Source of the DNA: MGOM01 sp035693825
Lineage (GTDB): Bacteria > Chloroflexota > Anaerolineae > Anaerolineales > E44-bin32
Assembly (NCBI GenBank): GCA_035693825.1
Contig: DASSGB010000232.1
Location: forward strand, 1-64,000
Reading direction: 5' to 3'
Length of the DNA: 64,000 nt
Shown here: piece by piece, positions 15,430 through 23,930 of the stretch
Layout: each line of letters begins with the position of its first letter
How positions within the stretch are numbered: position 1 is the stretch's first letter
Notes under the pieces: generated by a model
Database searches by the model: none
What the model saw: the letters and a program-made list of their open reading frames with translations, nothing else
What the model was told of the DNA's origin: nothing
Program-made: the position numbers and the translations under genes

Positions 15430-18132
15430 ATGGAGAATGTCATCCAGGCGCGCCGCAAGTTGCGCACCAGGTCCGGCGACGTCACGTTCATCAGCCTGCC
15501 GGCGCTGGAAGCCGAGGGCTGGCCCCGCCTCGAGCGGCTCCCGCTTTCGATCCGCATCTTGCTCGAATCGGTGGTGCGCCAGGTGAATCGTGCCGGCATC
15601 ACCGTCGATCACGCGCGGGCTTTGGCCTCCTGGTCTCCACATCCCGCAGCCCGTCAGGAAGTGCCATTCCTCCCGGCCAGGGTCCTGATGCAGGATTTCA
15701 CCGGCGTGCCGGCGGTGGTCGACCTGGCGGCGATGCGCCAGGCCGTGGCTCGCCTGGGGGCGGGGGCGCGACGCATCAATCCCAGCGTTCCGGTGGACCT
15801 GGTCATCGATCACTCGGTCCAGGTGGATTTCTTCGCTTCGTCCGAGGCGCTGCGCCGCAACGCCGAGCTGGAGTTCCAGCGAAATCGCGAGCGCTACGAG
15901 TTCCTGCGCTGGGGCCAGGAAGCCTTCGAACATTTCCGGGTCGTGCCGCCCGCCACGGGCATCGTTCATCAGGTCAACCTCGAGTTCCTGGCGCGCGTCG
16001 TGCTGACGCGCCAGGAGCGTGGCGAGACTCTGGCCTTTCCCGATACCCTGGTCGGCACCGACTCGCACACCACGATGGTCAACGGTCTGGGCGTGCTGGG
16101 CTGGGGCGTGGGGGGGATCGAAGCCGAGGCGGTGATGCTGGGCCAGCCGATGGTCATGGTCACGCCTCAGGTTGTCGGCCTTCGCCTGACCGGACGCCTG
16201 CCCGAAGGCACGACCGCCACCGATCTCACCCTGACGATCACCGAACGGCTTCGCCGTCATGGCGTGGTCGACAAGTTCGTCGAGGTCTTCGGGCCCGGGC
16301 TGGCCGCCATGCCGCTGCCGGATCGAGCGACGATCGCCAACATGGCTCCGGAATGCGGAGCCACCGCCACGTACTTCCCGGTCGACGACGAGACGTTGCG
16401 CTACTTGCGACTCACCGGCCGCGACGAGGACCTCGTCGACCTGGTTGAGCGCTACACCAAGGAACAAGGCCTGTTTCGGCAGGCGGACAGCCCCGATCCG
16501 GAATTCAGTGAGACCCTCGAGTTGGACCTGAGCACGATCGAGGCCAGCCTGGCCGGCCCCAAGCGGCCGCAGGACCGTGTCGTCCTTTCGCAGATCGGGC
16601 CGGCCTTTCAAGATACGCTGGCTTCGCCGGTCAAAGACGGCGGTTTCGGCCTGGCCCAGGAGGCGCGGGCCAGCCGCGCCACCGTTGGAACGAATGGCGC
16701 CACGGCCGAAATCGGTCATGGGGCGGTGGTCATCGCCGCGATCACTTCCTGCACCAACACCTCCAACCCGAGCGTGATGGTCGGCGCGGGGTTGCTGGCG
16801 CGCAACGCGCGCGCCCGGGGCCTGCAGGTGAAACCGTATGTCAAAACCAGCCTGGCGCCCGGGTCGCGGGTGGTCACGGAATATCTTCGGCAGGCCGGGC
16901 TTCTCGAACCGCTGGCCGAGCTGGGTTTCAACCTGGTCGGCTACGGCTGCACGACCTGCATCGGCAACAGCGGCCCTCTTTCGGGGGAAGTCGTCAAAGC
17001 CATCAGCACCGCCGACCTGGTGGCCACGGCTGTCCTGTCCGGCAATCGCAACTTCGAAGGGCGCATCAACCCTCACGTCCGCGCCAGCTACCTGGCCTCG
17101 CCTCCGCTGGTGGTGGCCTTCGCGCTGGCGGGAGCGGTGACGGTCGACCTGACGCGCGAGCCGCTCGGCACCGATCCCGACGGGCACGCCGTCTACCTGC
17201 GCGATATCTGGCCCAGCCAGCGCGAAATCGACGAGGTGATTCGCCGCACGCTGACACCGGAGGTCTTCCGCCGGTGGTACGGCGACGTGTTCACCGGCAA
17301 CGAGACGTGGAATCTGCTTCCCGTGGCGGGCGGCGACCTGTACAACTGGGATACCGACTCGACCTACATCCAGGAGCCGCCGTTCTTTTTCGATCTCACA
17401 CCCGAGGCTACGCCGGTCGCAGACATCGTCGGGGCCCGAGCTCTGGTGGTCCTGGGTCATTCCGTCACCACTGATCACATTTCGCCGGCCGGGGCGATCC
17501 CCGCCGACGGACCGGCCGGGCGCTACCTCATCGAGCACGGCGTCCAGCCGCGGGATTTCAACTCCTTCGGTTCGCGGCGGGGCAACGACCGCATCATGAC
17601 CCGCGGCACGTTCGGCAACACCCGTCTCAAGAATCTCCTGGTGCCCGGAGTCGAGGGCGGATGGACGATTCACCTGCCCGATGGTGAGCGCATGGCGGTC
17701 TACGACGCCGCCATGCGCTATCGCCGGGAAGAGGTGCCGCTGATCGTCCTCGCCGGTCGAGAATACGGGACCGGCTCATCGCGCGACTGGGCGGCCAAGG
17801 GGCCACGGCTCCTGGGGGTGCGAGCGGTCATCGCCGAGAGCCTCGAGCGGATCCATCGCTCCAACCTGGTCGGGATGGGGATTCTGCCGCTCGAGTTCCT
17901 TCCCGGCGAAACACCTCAAACGCTGTCCCTCACCGGGCGCGAACGTTTTCACCTGCGCGGGCTGGCCGAATGCACGCCCGGCTCCAGCCTCACGATCGAA
18001 GCCGAGGACGAAACGGGGGCCTTGAGGACATTCGAAGCCCGCGTGCGCATCGACACGCCGGTCGAGCTCGAGTACTTCCGCAACGGCGGCATCTTGCAGA
18101 CAGTTCTGCGGCAGGTGATTCGCCAGGGCTGA
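15430..18132 (+). CDS. acnA: Aconitate hydratase (AcnA type)
   Basis: 900 residues, normal for AcnA/IRP1-type aconitases. It interconverts citrate and isocitrate in the TCA cycle using a [4Fe-4S] cluster. The three cluster cysteines are visible: TSCTNTSNPSVM and YGCTTCIGNSG. Also seen: IDHSVQVDFF, PDTLVGTDSHTTMVNGLGVLGWG, VKTSLAPGSRVV, and the C-terminal swivel domain with GSRRGNDRIMTRGTF and REYGTGSSRDWAAKG. The ATG at 15430 has CGGAG six bases upstream and aligns with known N-termini (ENVIQARRKL); an in-frame GTG at 15385 would add 15 residues. No other TCA gene is nearby. Moonlighting RNA binding is known for some relatives but cannot be judged here. Confidence 0.97.
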   Translation: MENVIQARRKLRTRSGDVTFISLPALEAEGWPRLERLPLSIRILLESVVRQVNRAGITVDHARALASWSPHPAARQEVPFLPARVLMQDFTGVPAVVDLAAMRQAVARLGAGARRINPSVPVDLVIDHSVQVDFFASSEALRRNAELEFQRNRERYEFLRWGQEAFEHFRVVPPATGIVHQVNLEFLARVVLTRQERGETLAFPDTLVGTDSHTTMVNGLGVLGWGVGGIEAEAVMLGQPMVMVTPQVVGLRLTGRLPEGTTATDLTLTITERLRRHGVVDKFVEVFGPGLAAMPLPDRATIANMAPECGATATYFPVDDETLRYLRLTGRDEDLVDLVERYTKEQGLFRQADSPDPEFSETLELDLSTIEASLAGPKRPQDRVVLSQIGPAFQDTLASPVKDGGFGLAQEARASRATVGTNGATAEIGHGAVVIAAITSCTNTSNPSVMVGAGLLARNARARGLQVKPYVKTSLAPGSRVVTEYLRQAGLLEPLAELGFNLVGYGCTTCIGNSGPLSGEVVKAISTADLVATAVLSGNRNFEGRINPHVRASYLASPPLVVAFALAGAVTVDLTREPLGTDPDGHAVYLRDIWPSQREIDEVIRRTLTPEVFRRWYGDVFTGNETWNLLPVAGGDLYNWDTDSTYIQEPPFFFDLTPEATPVADIVGARALVVLGHSVTTDHISPAGAIPADGPAGRYLIEHGVQPRDFNSFGSRRGNDRIMTRGTFGNTRLKNLLVPGVEGGWTIHLPDGERMAVYDAAMRYRREEVPLIVLAGREYGTGSSRDWAAKGPRLLGVRAVIAESLERIHRSNLVGMGILPLEFLPGETPQTLSLTGRERFHLRGLAECTPGSSLTIEAEDETGALRTFEARVRIDTPVELEYFRNGGILQTVLRQVIRQG

Positions 18133-18194
18133 CTCGCGAGCCGCCCGAACGGCCTAACCCTCGCTGCCCTGCCGCTCCCCTCGGAGAAGGCTGA

Positions 18195-18569
18195 GTGGAG
18201 TCAAGAACCCGGCGGGGTTTCCTGGTGCCGGCCGACGTTTCGGGCGTCACCGCCTTCCTGACCTCCAGCGAACTCGACTACGCTCAAGACATCATCGGCG
18301 AGCTTCTCGATCCCATCGTTCGCCGCCTGATCCCGCCGTTCGAGCACGCCGAAGTGGAAGGCGATGCGGTCTATGTATATGCAACGGAAGGCGCCGCGCC
18401 GGCCGGCGAGCATTTGCTACCCCTGCCGCCTCCCGGTGGCGAACGAAAGCGCCCGAGGTGCGGCCCGTCTGCGATTAACGCACCCCCTGGGGTCTGCCTC
18501 AGGCGCTTTCGTCGGGTCGGATTTCGACCCCCTGCCGCCCGGTCCCGAGACAACGCTCGGGTCGATTGA
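18195..18569 (+). pseudogene. Truncated DUF2652-like protein (N-terminal fragment)
   Basis: 124 codons from GTG 18195. The first about 75 residues match my memory of the start of DUF2652 proteins, which resemble class III nucleotidyl cyclase domains: GFLVPADVSGVTAFLTSSEL, AQDIIGELLDPIVRRL and EVEGDAVYVYA. After GEHLLP the similarity ends and the frame runs through the hairpin region as Arg/Pro-rich sequence to a stop at 18569. Full members are about twice as long, so this is probably a decayed or cut gene. It follows acnA by 62 nt on the same strand. Confidence 0.6.
18444..18564 (-). ncRNA. Candidate structured small RNA
   Basis: Directly behind a near-consensus minus-strand promoter lie three hairpins in 120 nt. 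In order of transcription: CCCGAG/CTCGGG (18544-18561), GGGTCG/CGACCC (18514-18530) and a long arm of 15 bp with one mismatch (18444-18458 with 18497-18511, CGAAAGCGCC/GGCGCTTTCG). The last arm is followed by TTCGCC, a weak terminator end. No reading frame of note starts here on this strand. I could not match it to tmRNA, SRP RNA, RNase P RNA or 6S RNA. It would also be antisense to the DUF2652 remnant. Confidence 0.4.
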
Positions 18570-18570
18570 C

Positions 18571-18599
18571 ATGATACACGCTACCGGATGTCCTGTCAA
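18571..18599 (-). promoter_or_regulatory. Near-consensus sigma70 promoter facing the hairpin region
   Basis: On the minus strand: TTGACA, 17 nt, TATCAT. The TTGACA includes the stop codon (TGA) of the DUF7662-XRE gene. The box pair is also framed by an inverted repeat ATTGACA/TGTCAAT (18565-18571 and 18594-18600), a possible operator. Confidence 0.65.
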
Positions 18600-19111
18600 T
18601 AGGGGCGACGCCGATGTGTCGCGAAATCCCCCTGAAGGGGGAAGCCGGCTCGCTCGGCGATGAGAGTCAGATGCTTCGAGCGACTGCGACTGGGAGCGTA
18701 CGCTCCGGTCTCCCATTCGCTGATCGTCTGCTGCCGCACGCCAATCACATCCGCCATCCCCGCCTGGTCCAGCTCCAGGTGCGTCCTGAGCGCCCGCACC
18801 ATGGCTCCATCCCAGCGGACCTCACCCGCCTCCTTGCGCACCGCGTAGCGAACGCCCGGCCGCTCGAACTCCACCTTGCGACTCGCCAGATCGACCGCCC
18901 CTACCTCGTATCCAGCCTCGAGCCAGGCCGCCGCCTGAAGCCCGCCCTGCCCGCGGTTGCTCCAGAATCCGCGACGACGCGCCGAGCGCGGCAGATCGGC
19001 TCCCAACAGCCGCTCGATCTCGGCGAAACTCATCACGATCCGCTCCGCCCGCTGTTGCCGGAGATGTCGATAAAGAGGGAAGTACTTGGAGCCGGCCTTG
19101 ACCGTGGACAT
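18596..19111 (-). CDS. DUF7662-like domain fused to XRE-type HTH
   Basis: 171 residues. The N-terminal half (about 8-90) has KYFPLYRHLRQQ, MSFAEIERLLGADLPRSARR, FWSNRGQGG, AAWLEAGYEVGAVDL and VEFERPG, a small conserved module I recall as DUF7662, of unknown function. The C-terminal half (about 100-155) is a helix-turn-helix of the XRE/Cro type: ALRTHLELDQAGMADVIGVRQQTISEWETG. It therefore probably binds DNA. It lies 9 nt after the diguanylate cyclase stop on the same strand, so they are likely co-transcribed. The inverted repeat overlapping its stop codon is a possible autoregulatory site. Confidence 0.8.
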   Translation of the reverse strand: MSTVKAGSKYFPLYRHLRQQRAERIVMSFAEIERLLGADLPRSARRRGFWSNRGQGGLQAAAWLEAGYEVGAVDLASRKVEFERPGVRYAVRKEAGEVRWDGAMVRALRTHLELDQAGMADVIGVRQQTISEWETGAYAPSRSRSKHLTLIAERAGFPLQGDFATHRRRPY

Positions 19112-19120
19112 GCGCCGCGT

Positions 19121-20539
19121 CTACGTCCCGCGGCTGGTCACCGAGGCACTGGGATGCACAACGACTTTGTCGCCATGGGCCAGTTTGGCCTGCAGCTCGC
19201 TCTTGTCGGCCTGGTCGATCAGTTCCTCCAGAGTCGCGGCCACATCCGGAAAGACCGATCCCCCCATGCTCACCGTGATCGACAGCCGCTCGCCGCTCTC
19301 CAGCGTGATGCCGGCCTCGGCCACGTTCTTGCGGAGTTTCTCGCCGACCCCCTCCAGCTGACCCGGCGCGCAACCCGGCAGCACCACCGCGAACTCGTCC
19401 CCCCCGTAGCGCGCCACCCAGTCGGTCTCGCGAGTCGACAGCCGCAAGCCCTCGACCACGCGCTTCAACAAGGCGTCCCCCGCGAGGTGCCCGTGCTTGT
19501 CGTTGACCTCTTTCAGATTGTCGACGTCCACGATCAGCAGTCCGACCGAATAGCCCAGCCGCTGGGCGCGGGCCAGCTCGGCCCGCAAGTTCTGGTTGAA
19601 GAAGGCGCGATTGAAGGCACCGGTCAGATCGTCGATCGTCGCCTGGCGCTGGACCTGGTCGAACGTCTGGGAATTGGCGATGGCCAGGGCCGCCACCTGA
19701 GCCAACGCCACCAGGAAGTCGAGATCCGATTCACGGAACTGTTCCGGCTGGCCGCTGAGCAACAGAGCTCCCGTCACTCGCCCGCCCAGCTCCAGAGGCG
19801 CGCACAAAGCGCTCTCGTCTTCCTCGGGCGTCCCCTGCACTTGCATCGGGCGCGGATCCTGCGCGGTGTGATCGATCTTCAAAGGGACACCACGCGAGAC
19901 CACCCAGCCTGTCACTCCCTGGCCGACTCGCGGGCGCTGGCGCATGAGCTCCGCGGCGAAATCACCGGCCGAGGCCAGCGGCCGGAGCGTTTCCCCATTC
20001 GGCTCCAGCAGAAAGATGGTGCAGGTGGTCGCCCGGAGGAGTTTCTGAGCGCGTTCGACGATCTTGCCCAGCGTGCGACGAAGGTCGAGCTGCGTCAGGA
20101 GCTCGCGCTGCACCTGAAGGAGCGTCGCCTGCTCCATCGTGCGCCGGCTGAGTTGCTCGGCCACGGCCAGGTGCTGGGAGACATCCCGCGCCGAACAGTC
20201 CATCCCCACGGTGCGGCCTTTGTCATCCCGAACCGGGATGGCAAACATCTCCACCCACACCGGCTCGCCGGACGCAGCCACCATCTGCAGCACCAGCGTG
20301 ACGGAGGGCGCTCCCTCGTCACGGATCCGGGTGACGGCCGTTTGCAGGTCCGTCCAACCGTTGGAATGAAACAGGCTGGGCAGGTACTCCGGGCGCAGCA
20401 GGAGGTCGCCCGGCGCGCGCCCGGTGAGGCGCTCGAAGCCGGGGCTGACGAACGTCAGCCCCCGAACGAAGTCCCAACGGAAGACGGCGTCGGGGGAAAG
20501 GTCGGCCAGACGTTGGTAGTCGGGAACGGAGCGGACCAT
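19121..20539 (-). CDS. Diguanylate cyclase with PAS and GAF domains
   Basis: 472 residues from ATG 20539 (the frame is open further upstream, without a clear SD at either site). Domain order: PAS (about 8-125; LADLSPDAVFRWDF, GEPVWVEMFAIPVRDDKGRTVG), GAF (about 155-310) and GGDEF (about 320-465). The active site is canonical (RYGGDEFAVVLPG), and RETD placed five residues before it is a complete RxxD inhibitory site. The enzyme should make c-di-GMP from two GTP and be inhibited by its product. No membrane helices are present. No EAL or HD-GYP partner is in the window. It precedes the DUF7662-XRE gene. Confidence 0.93.
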   Translation of the reverse strand: MVRSVPDYQRLADLSPDAVFRWDFVRGLTFVSPGFERLTGRAPGDLLLRPEYLPSLFHSNGWTDLQTAVTRIRDEGAPSVTLVLQMVAASGEPVWVEMFAIPVRDDKGRTVGMDCSARDVSQHLAVAEQLSRRTMEQATLLQVQRELLTQLDLRRTLGKIVERAQKLLRATTCTIFLLEPNGETLRPLASAGDFAAELMRQRPRVGQGVTGWVVSRGVPLKIDHTAQDPRPMQVQGTPEEDESALCAPLELGGRVTGALLLSGQPEQFRESDLDFLVALAQVAALAIANSQTFDQVQRQATIDDLTGAFNRAFFNQNLRAELARAQRLGYSVGLLIVDVDNLKEVNDKHGHLAGDALLKRVVEGLRLSTRETDWVARYGGDEFAVVLPGCAPGQLEGVGEKLRKNVAEAGITLESGERLSITVSMGGSVFPDVAATLEELIDQADKSELQAKLAHGDKVVVHPSASVTSRGT

Positions 20540-20657
20540 GCACGACCATTCGGACGGCCAGGCGATTCCCCGGTCCCCCGCGGGGCGGCCACCCGCATGC
20601 CGGCAAGTATACGGTCTAGTGGACGGAGTACGCAATGGAACGATGCCCCGAAAAGAG

Positions 20658-20690
20658 AAAAGCGAGGCGGCGGCAGGGGGCCTCGCTTTT
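20658..20690. terminator. Terminator-like hairpin in a divergent gap
   Basis: Stem AAAAGCGAGG/CCTCGCTTTT, 10 bp, loop 13 nt, followed by CGGTTTTCC on the plus strand and CTTTTCGGGG on the minus strand. It lies upstream of both flanking genes (20539 minus, 20881 plus), where a terminator has no obvious gene to serve. It may mark a short transcript or an attenuator. The rest of 20540-20822 shows nothing I can support. Confidence 0.55.
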
Positions 20691-20822
20691 CGGTTTTCCG
20701 GAGGCGGCGATCTTCGTAGGAATGGCGCCGGACCGGACAGCTATCGTCATTATAGGCAGGCCCCGCCCGCGCAGAGTCTTATGCAAATAGTTTGTAAGGC
20801 GCCAGGCCACGGGTATGGCCGG

Positions 20823-20851
20823 TTGACGGCGGAACGGAGCCGGGATAAGGT
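20823..20851 (+). promoter_or_regulatory. Promoter for the 20881 gene
   Basis: TTGACG, 17 nt, TAAGGT, with the -10 ending 29 nt before the ATG. GGAG lies 8 nt before the ATG. Confidence 0.55.
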
Positions 20852-20880
20852 TGCCGGGCATCCACGCCGGAGAAGCCCTG

Positions 20881-21588
20881 ATGGCCGTCGCCATATCCCT
20901 GATCGACCTTGCCCTGAGCATCTTCTTCACCCTCGCGGTAGTCTCCCAATGGTTGGCCAGGCGCCGCGCGCACCAGCTCCTGTGGGCCGGAGCGCTCCTG
21001 GTGTGGACTTTGGCTGTCGCCGCCGAAACGGCGGCCGCCGTTCGTGGAGCGTGGACCCCGCTCGCGTACCGCACCTACTATGCTTGCGGCGCGCTCATGG
21101 TCGCCGGCTGGCTCGGCGCCGGCTCGCTTTTCCTTTCGGCCTCTCCGCGCTTGGCCCGGACCTACACGATCATCCTGGCTGCGCTCTCTCTGGCCGGGAT
21201 CGCCGGCATCGCCACATTTCCTGTGGATCCGGCCCTTCTGACCCGCACGGACGCCCTGGGGTTCGTTGAGGTGAAGGTCTTCCCCATGATCCCTGTCCGT
21301 CTCTTCGTCATTCTGGCCAACATCCTCGGGACGCTGGCCTTCGTCGGATCGGCGATCTACTCCCTTGCCCGCCTGCGCGATCGGGGATTCAGCGGTTCAA
21401 GGACCGGCGGCATTCTGCTCATCGCCCTCGGCGGACTGGTCGCGGCCGGCGCCCACAGCCTGGGCGTGTTGGGTGGGCCCGGACTCTTCCGAGTGAGCGA
21501 ACTCGCCGCCCTGCTTCTGATATTTGCCGGGTACATCCTGAGCAGCCGAAAGCTGCCCACACCATCACCAGCGACCGCCCCCGCCTGA
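20881..21588 (+). CDS. Seven-helix membrane protein of unknown function
   Basis: 235 residues, mostly hydrophobic, with about seven membrane helices, for example LIDLALSIFFTLAVVSQWL, LLWAGALLVWTLAVAAETA, ALMVAGWLGAGSLFL, IPVRLFVILANILGTLAFVG and VSELAALLLIFAGYIL. The tail is short and Pro/Ala-rich. The topology resembles stand-alone 7TM sensor or input modules, but there is no attached kinase or cyclase domain and I recognise no family motif. It stands alone between its own promoter and the aminotransferase at 21714 (125-nt gap). Confidence 0.8.
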   Translation: MAVAISLIDLALSIFFTLAVVSQWLARRRAHQLLWAGALLVWTLAVAAETAAAVRGAWTPLAYRTYYACGALMVAGWLGAGSLFLSASPRLARTYTIILAALSLAGIAGIATFPVDPALLTRTDALGFVEVKVFPMIPVRLFVILANILGTLAFVGSAIYSLARLRDRGFSGSRTGGILLIALGGLVAAGAHSLGVLGGPGLFRVSELAALLLIFAGYILSSRKLPTPSPATAPA

Positions 21589-21713
21589 TACCGTGGCCAC
21601 GGCGCGGTGTCTCGCCTTCTGACTCGGAAGGGCGACTTGTCCTGCAGCGACGCATGGCATAGAGTCAGTCGCGCTCGGCACAACGGTCTGCGTCCCTCCG
21701 CGGAGGCCCTTTC

Positions 21714-22832
21714 ATGATCCCCGATCTCAATCCCAGCCCGCGCCTTCTTCTCGGGCCGGGCCCCAGCATGCTTCACCCGCGCGTTCTGCGAGCCATGGCC
21801 ACACCTCTGGTGGGGCACCTCGATCCGGATTTCATCAAGATCCTGACCGACATCCGCAACATGTTGAGGCGCGTTTTCCAGACGGAGAACGAGTTGACCC
21901 TGGCCGTTTCGGGCACAGGCACGTCGGCCATGGAGGCCGCTCTGGGAAACCTCATCGAACCCGGCGACGTGATGTTGGCCTGCGTCCACGGCTACTTCGG
22001 CGATCGCTTGGCCGAGATCGGCCGACGTTACGGAGCCCAAGTCGAGCGCCTCGAGAGTCCCTGGGGCCATTTCACCGATCCGGCGGCCATCGAGGCCTCC
22101 CTTCGTCAGCACCGGGCCAGAATCGTCACGCTGGTCCACGCCGAGACCTCCACCGGCGTCCTCCAGCCCGACATTCGCGCCATCGCCGAAGCCTGTCATC
22201 GCCACGAGGCCTTGCTCGTGCTTGACTGCGTGACCTCCCTGGGAGGCATAGCGGTCGAAGTCGACGATTGGGGGGTGGATGTGGCTTACGGCGCCTCTCA
22301 GAAATCGCTATCCGCGCCGCCGGGACTGGCCCCGATCACCGTCGGGCCGCGGGCGCGCGAAGCCATCGCCCGGCGCAAATCACCCGTGCCGGTGTTCTAC
22401 TTCGACCTTGAATTGCTCAATCGCTACTGGGGCGAGACGCCTGTCTACCATCACACCGCGCCCATCAGCACGGCGTATGCGCTGCGCGAGGCTCTGCGCC
22501 TGGCGTTGGAGGAGCAGCTCGACAAGCGCTATCTCCGCCACCGGCACAACGCCCAGCGCCTGTGGCGAGGGCTCGAGGAGATGGATCTCGAACTGCTCGT
22601 GCCCGAGCCGCATCGTCTCACGACTCTCACCACCCCCCGACTGCCGGCCTCGTGGGACGACGGCGGCCTGCGCCGAAAGCTTCTGGAAGTTTACGGGATC
22701 GAAATCGCCGGGGGTTTTGGCCCGCTTGCGGGAAAGGTGTGGCGAATCGGACTGATGGGCCACTCGAGCCGCCCGGAGAACGTGCTTACGTTCCTGGGTG
22801 CGCTGCGCGAGTTGACCGACGGGAGGTCCTGA
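21714..22832 (+). CDS. Class V aminotransferase (alanine-glyoxylate type)
   Basis: 372 residues, PLP-dependent fold type I. Features: LLLGPGPSMLHPRVLRAM at the N-terminus, HLDPDFIKILTDI, SGTGTSAMEAAL for phosphate binding, VHAETSTGV, LLVLDCVTSLGG with the PLP-ring Asp, and the Schiff-base Lys in YGASQKSLSAPPGL. This matches serine-pyruvate / alanine-glyoxylate aminotransferases, which make glycine or handle photorespiratory-type C2 acids; serine-glyoxylate use cannot be excluded. A second, shorter paralogue lies at 53426. It stands alone here; the next gene is convergent. Confidence 0.9.
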   Translation: MIPDLNPSPRLLLGPGPSMLHPRVLRAMATPLVGHLDPDFIKILTDIRNMLRRVFQTENELTLAVSGTGTSAMEAALGNLIEPGDVMLACVHGYFGDRLAEIGRRYGAQVERLESPWGHFTDPAAIEASLRQHRARIVTLVHAETSTGVLQPDIRAIAEACHRHEALLVLDCVTSLGGIAVEVDDWGVDVAYGASQKSLSAPPGLAPITVGPRAREAIARRKSPVPVFYFDLELLNRYWGETPVYHHTAPISTAYALREALRLALEEQLDKRYLRHRHNAQRLWRGLEEMDLELLVPEPHRLTTLTTPRLPASWDDGGLRRKLLEVYGIEIAGGFGPLAGKVWRIGLMGHSSRPENVLTFLGALRELTDGRS

Positions 22833-22874
22833 GGCTCCTCCGCACGCGTATGTCTTTGCCGAATCGAATGGTGT

Positions 22875-23702
22875 CTAGCGCAGGCCGACGGGCGAGCGCC
22901 GGTTGTAGCGGACGGCCACGTACCCCAAGGCGCCGGCCGCAAGGAGCAGCAGCGCTCCCACCGTGCCCAGCAGAACCGACCGGCTGCCGGCTCCGCCGGC
23001 CCCGCCGCCCAGGACGGCGCTGGCCTGCGCCCCGAACTCGATGTTCTTGAAGTCCCCCGGTTCAATCCGCACGGGCACGTTCATGGTCGTCGTCGGATTG
23101 TAGTTCGTTGGGGGAGCGGCGCTCACATTGTAGTCGCCGTTCAGCAGATCGGCAAAACAGTGTGCGCTGTCTTCCGTCGTGTGCTCGCCGGCGAGCGTGC
23201 CCGAAAGCTCCGACACACTGATCTGGCCCCCGGGGAGCGGCGATTCACCTTCGTCCAACACGGCATTGCCGTTGACGTCATCGAACAGAAGGATGCAAAG
23301 CTCCCCCGTACCGAAAACGGGCGTCGGTGTCAGCGGCACCAAAGTCGCCGTCGGCCGGGTGTCGGGGGGTGTCGTCGGCAGAACAGGTCCACCGAGCCCC
23401 AACAGGAGTTGCATGCCTGGGCGAAGGATATCGTTGGGCTGAAGTCCGTTGAGGGCCCTCAACTCTTCAACGGTCTTGCCGCTGAGTGCAGCGATCGTCC
23501 ACAGAACGTCGCCTTCCTGGACGATGTAGATGATCTTGCCGTCCGGGCCGGGCGTCGGTGTGACGAACGTCTGGCTCCGCGGATCGGGACGCGTCGTCGC
23601 GGCCGAGGCCGGACGAGCCGCGGCCAGCCCGGCGTACATGCCCAGCGCCACCAGGAAGACAACGCCTCCCCGCACGAGCCACAAATCACGGTTCACATAC
23701 AC
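22875..23702 (-). CDS. LysM surface protein with Cna-B/SdrD-like domain
   Basis: 275 residues from GTG 23702. An N-terminal signal-anchor (VRGGVVFLVALGMYAGLAAA) precedes a Thr/Pro-rich stretch, one LysM domain (IYIVQEGDVLWTIAALSGKT ... NGLQPNDILRPGMQLLL, about residues 50-97), a second Thr/Pro linker and a SdrD/Cna-B-like beta domain (LLFDDVNGNAVLDEGESPL, with a D-x-N-G-N-x-x-x-D-x-G-E calcium-type loop). The end is a Gly-rich segment, one membrane helix and a basic tail (NRRSPVGLR). LysM binds peptidoglycan or chitin-like glycans, so this is probably an envelope protein exposed outside the membrane. Confidence 0.85.
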   Translation of the reverse strand: MYVNRDLWLVRGGVVFLVALGMYAGLAAARPASAATTRPDPRSQTFVTPTPGPDGKIIYIVQEGDVLWTIAALSGKTVEELRALNGLQPNDILRPGMQLLLGLGGPVLPTTPPDTRPTATLVPLTPTPVFGTGELCILLFDDVNGNAVLDEGESPLPGGQISVSELSGTLAGEHTTEDSAHCFADLLNGDYNVSAAPPTNYNPTTTMNVPVRIEPGDFKNIEFGAQASAVLGGGAGGAGSRSVLLGTVGALLLLAAGALGYVAVRYNRRSPVGLR

Positions 23703-23709
23703 GATTCTA

Positions 23710-23793
23710 CCCCAGTGGTCAGGGTGAGTTGTCGGTGGGCAGAAAGAGCCGGACGGGGCACCGCCCGCTGACCACTCATCACTGGCCACTGAC
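23710..23793. repeat. Degenerate TCAGTGG/CCACTGA intergenic repeat, copy 1
   Basis: CAGTGGTCAGGGTGAG and, 40 nt on, TGACCACTCATCACTGGCC face each other. Related segments are at 27597-27735, 48533-48577, 56763-56815 and 62911-62991. Confidence 0.5.
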
Positions 23794-23800
23794 CGCCGCA

Positions 23801-23809
23801 TGTTATACT
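23801..23809 (+). promoter_or_regulatory. Extended -10 promoter for the S component gene
   Basis: TGTTATACT, a TGn-extended -10, 121 nt before the ATG at 23931. The long leader (about 23816-23930) is C-rich; I see no riboswitch in it. Confidence 0.55.
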
Positions 23810-23930
23810 GCCGCCGGTTTTCCCGCCGCCCACCGGCTCCCCCTCCCCCACGCTCCGATCCAATCGAGACGAGCCGGCTCCTTCCCGATCGCGACGGGCC
23901 GTACGCCAGACCTGAGGTCGGACTTATCCG

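Noticed and set aside
15202..17673. Long minus-strand open frame (823 codons) opposite acnA
   Set aside because: It mirrors acnA codons in a GC-rich genome; its translation is His/Arg/Gln-rich without any domain, while acnA is complete on the other strand.
18514..18530. GGGTCGAAATCCGACCC on the minus strand as a tRNA or tmRNA T-arm
   Set aside because: The 5-bp stem fits, but the loop is GAAATCC and not TTCRANT, and no acceptor stem or CCA is present.
18614..20719. Long plus-strand open frame (701 codons) opposite the diguanylate cyclase and XRE genes
   Set aside because: It spans two intact minus-strand genes and encodes no recognisable domain.
23703..23930. B12 riboswitch in front of the ECF S component
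   Set aside because: No CAACTGTA-type core or B12 box is present in this leader.
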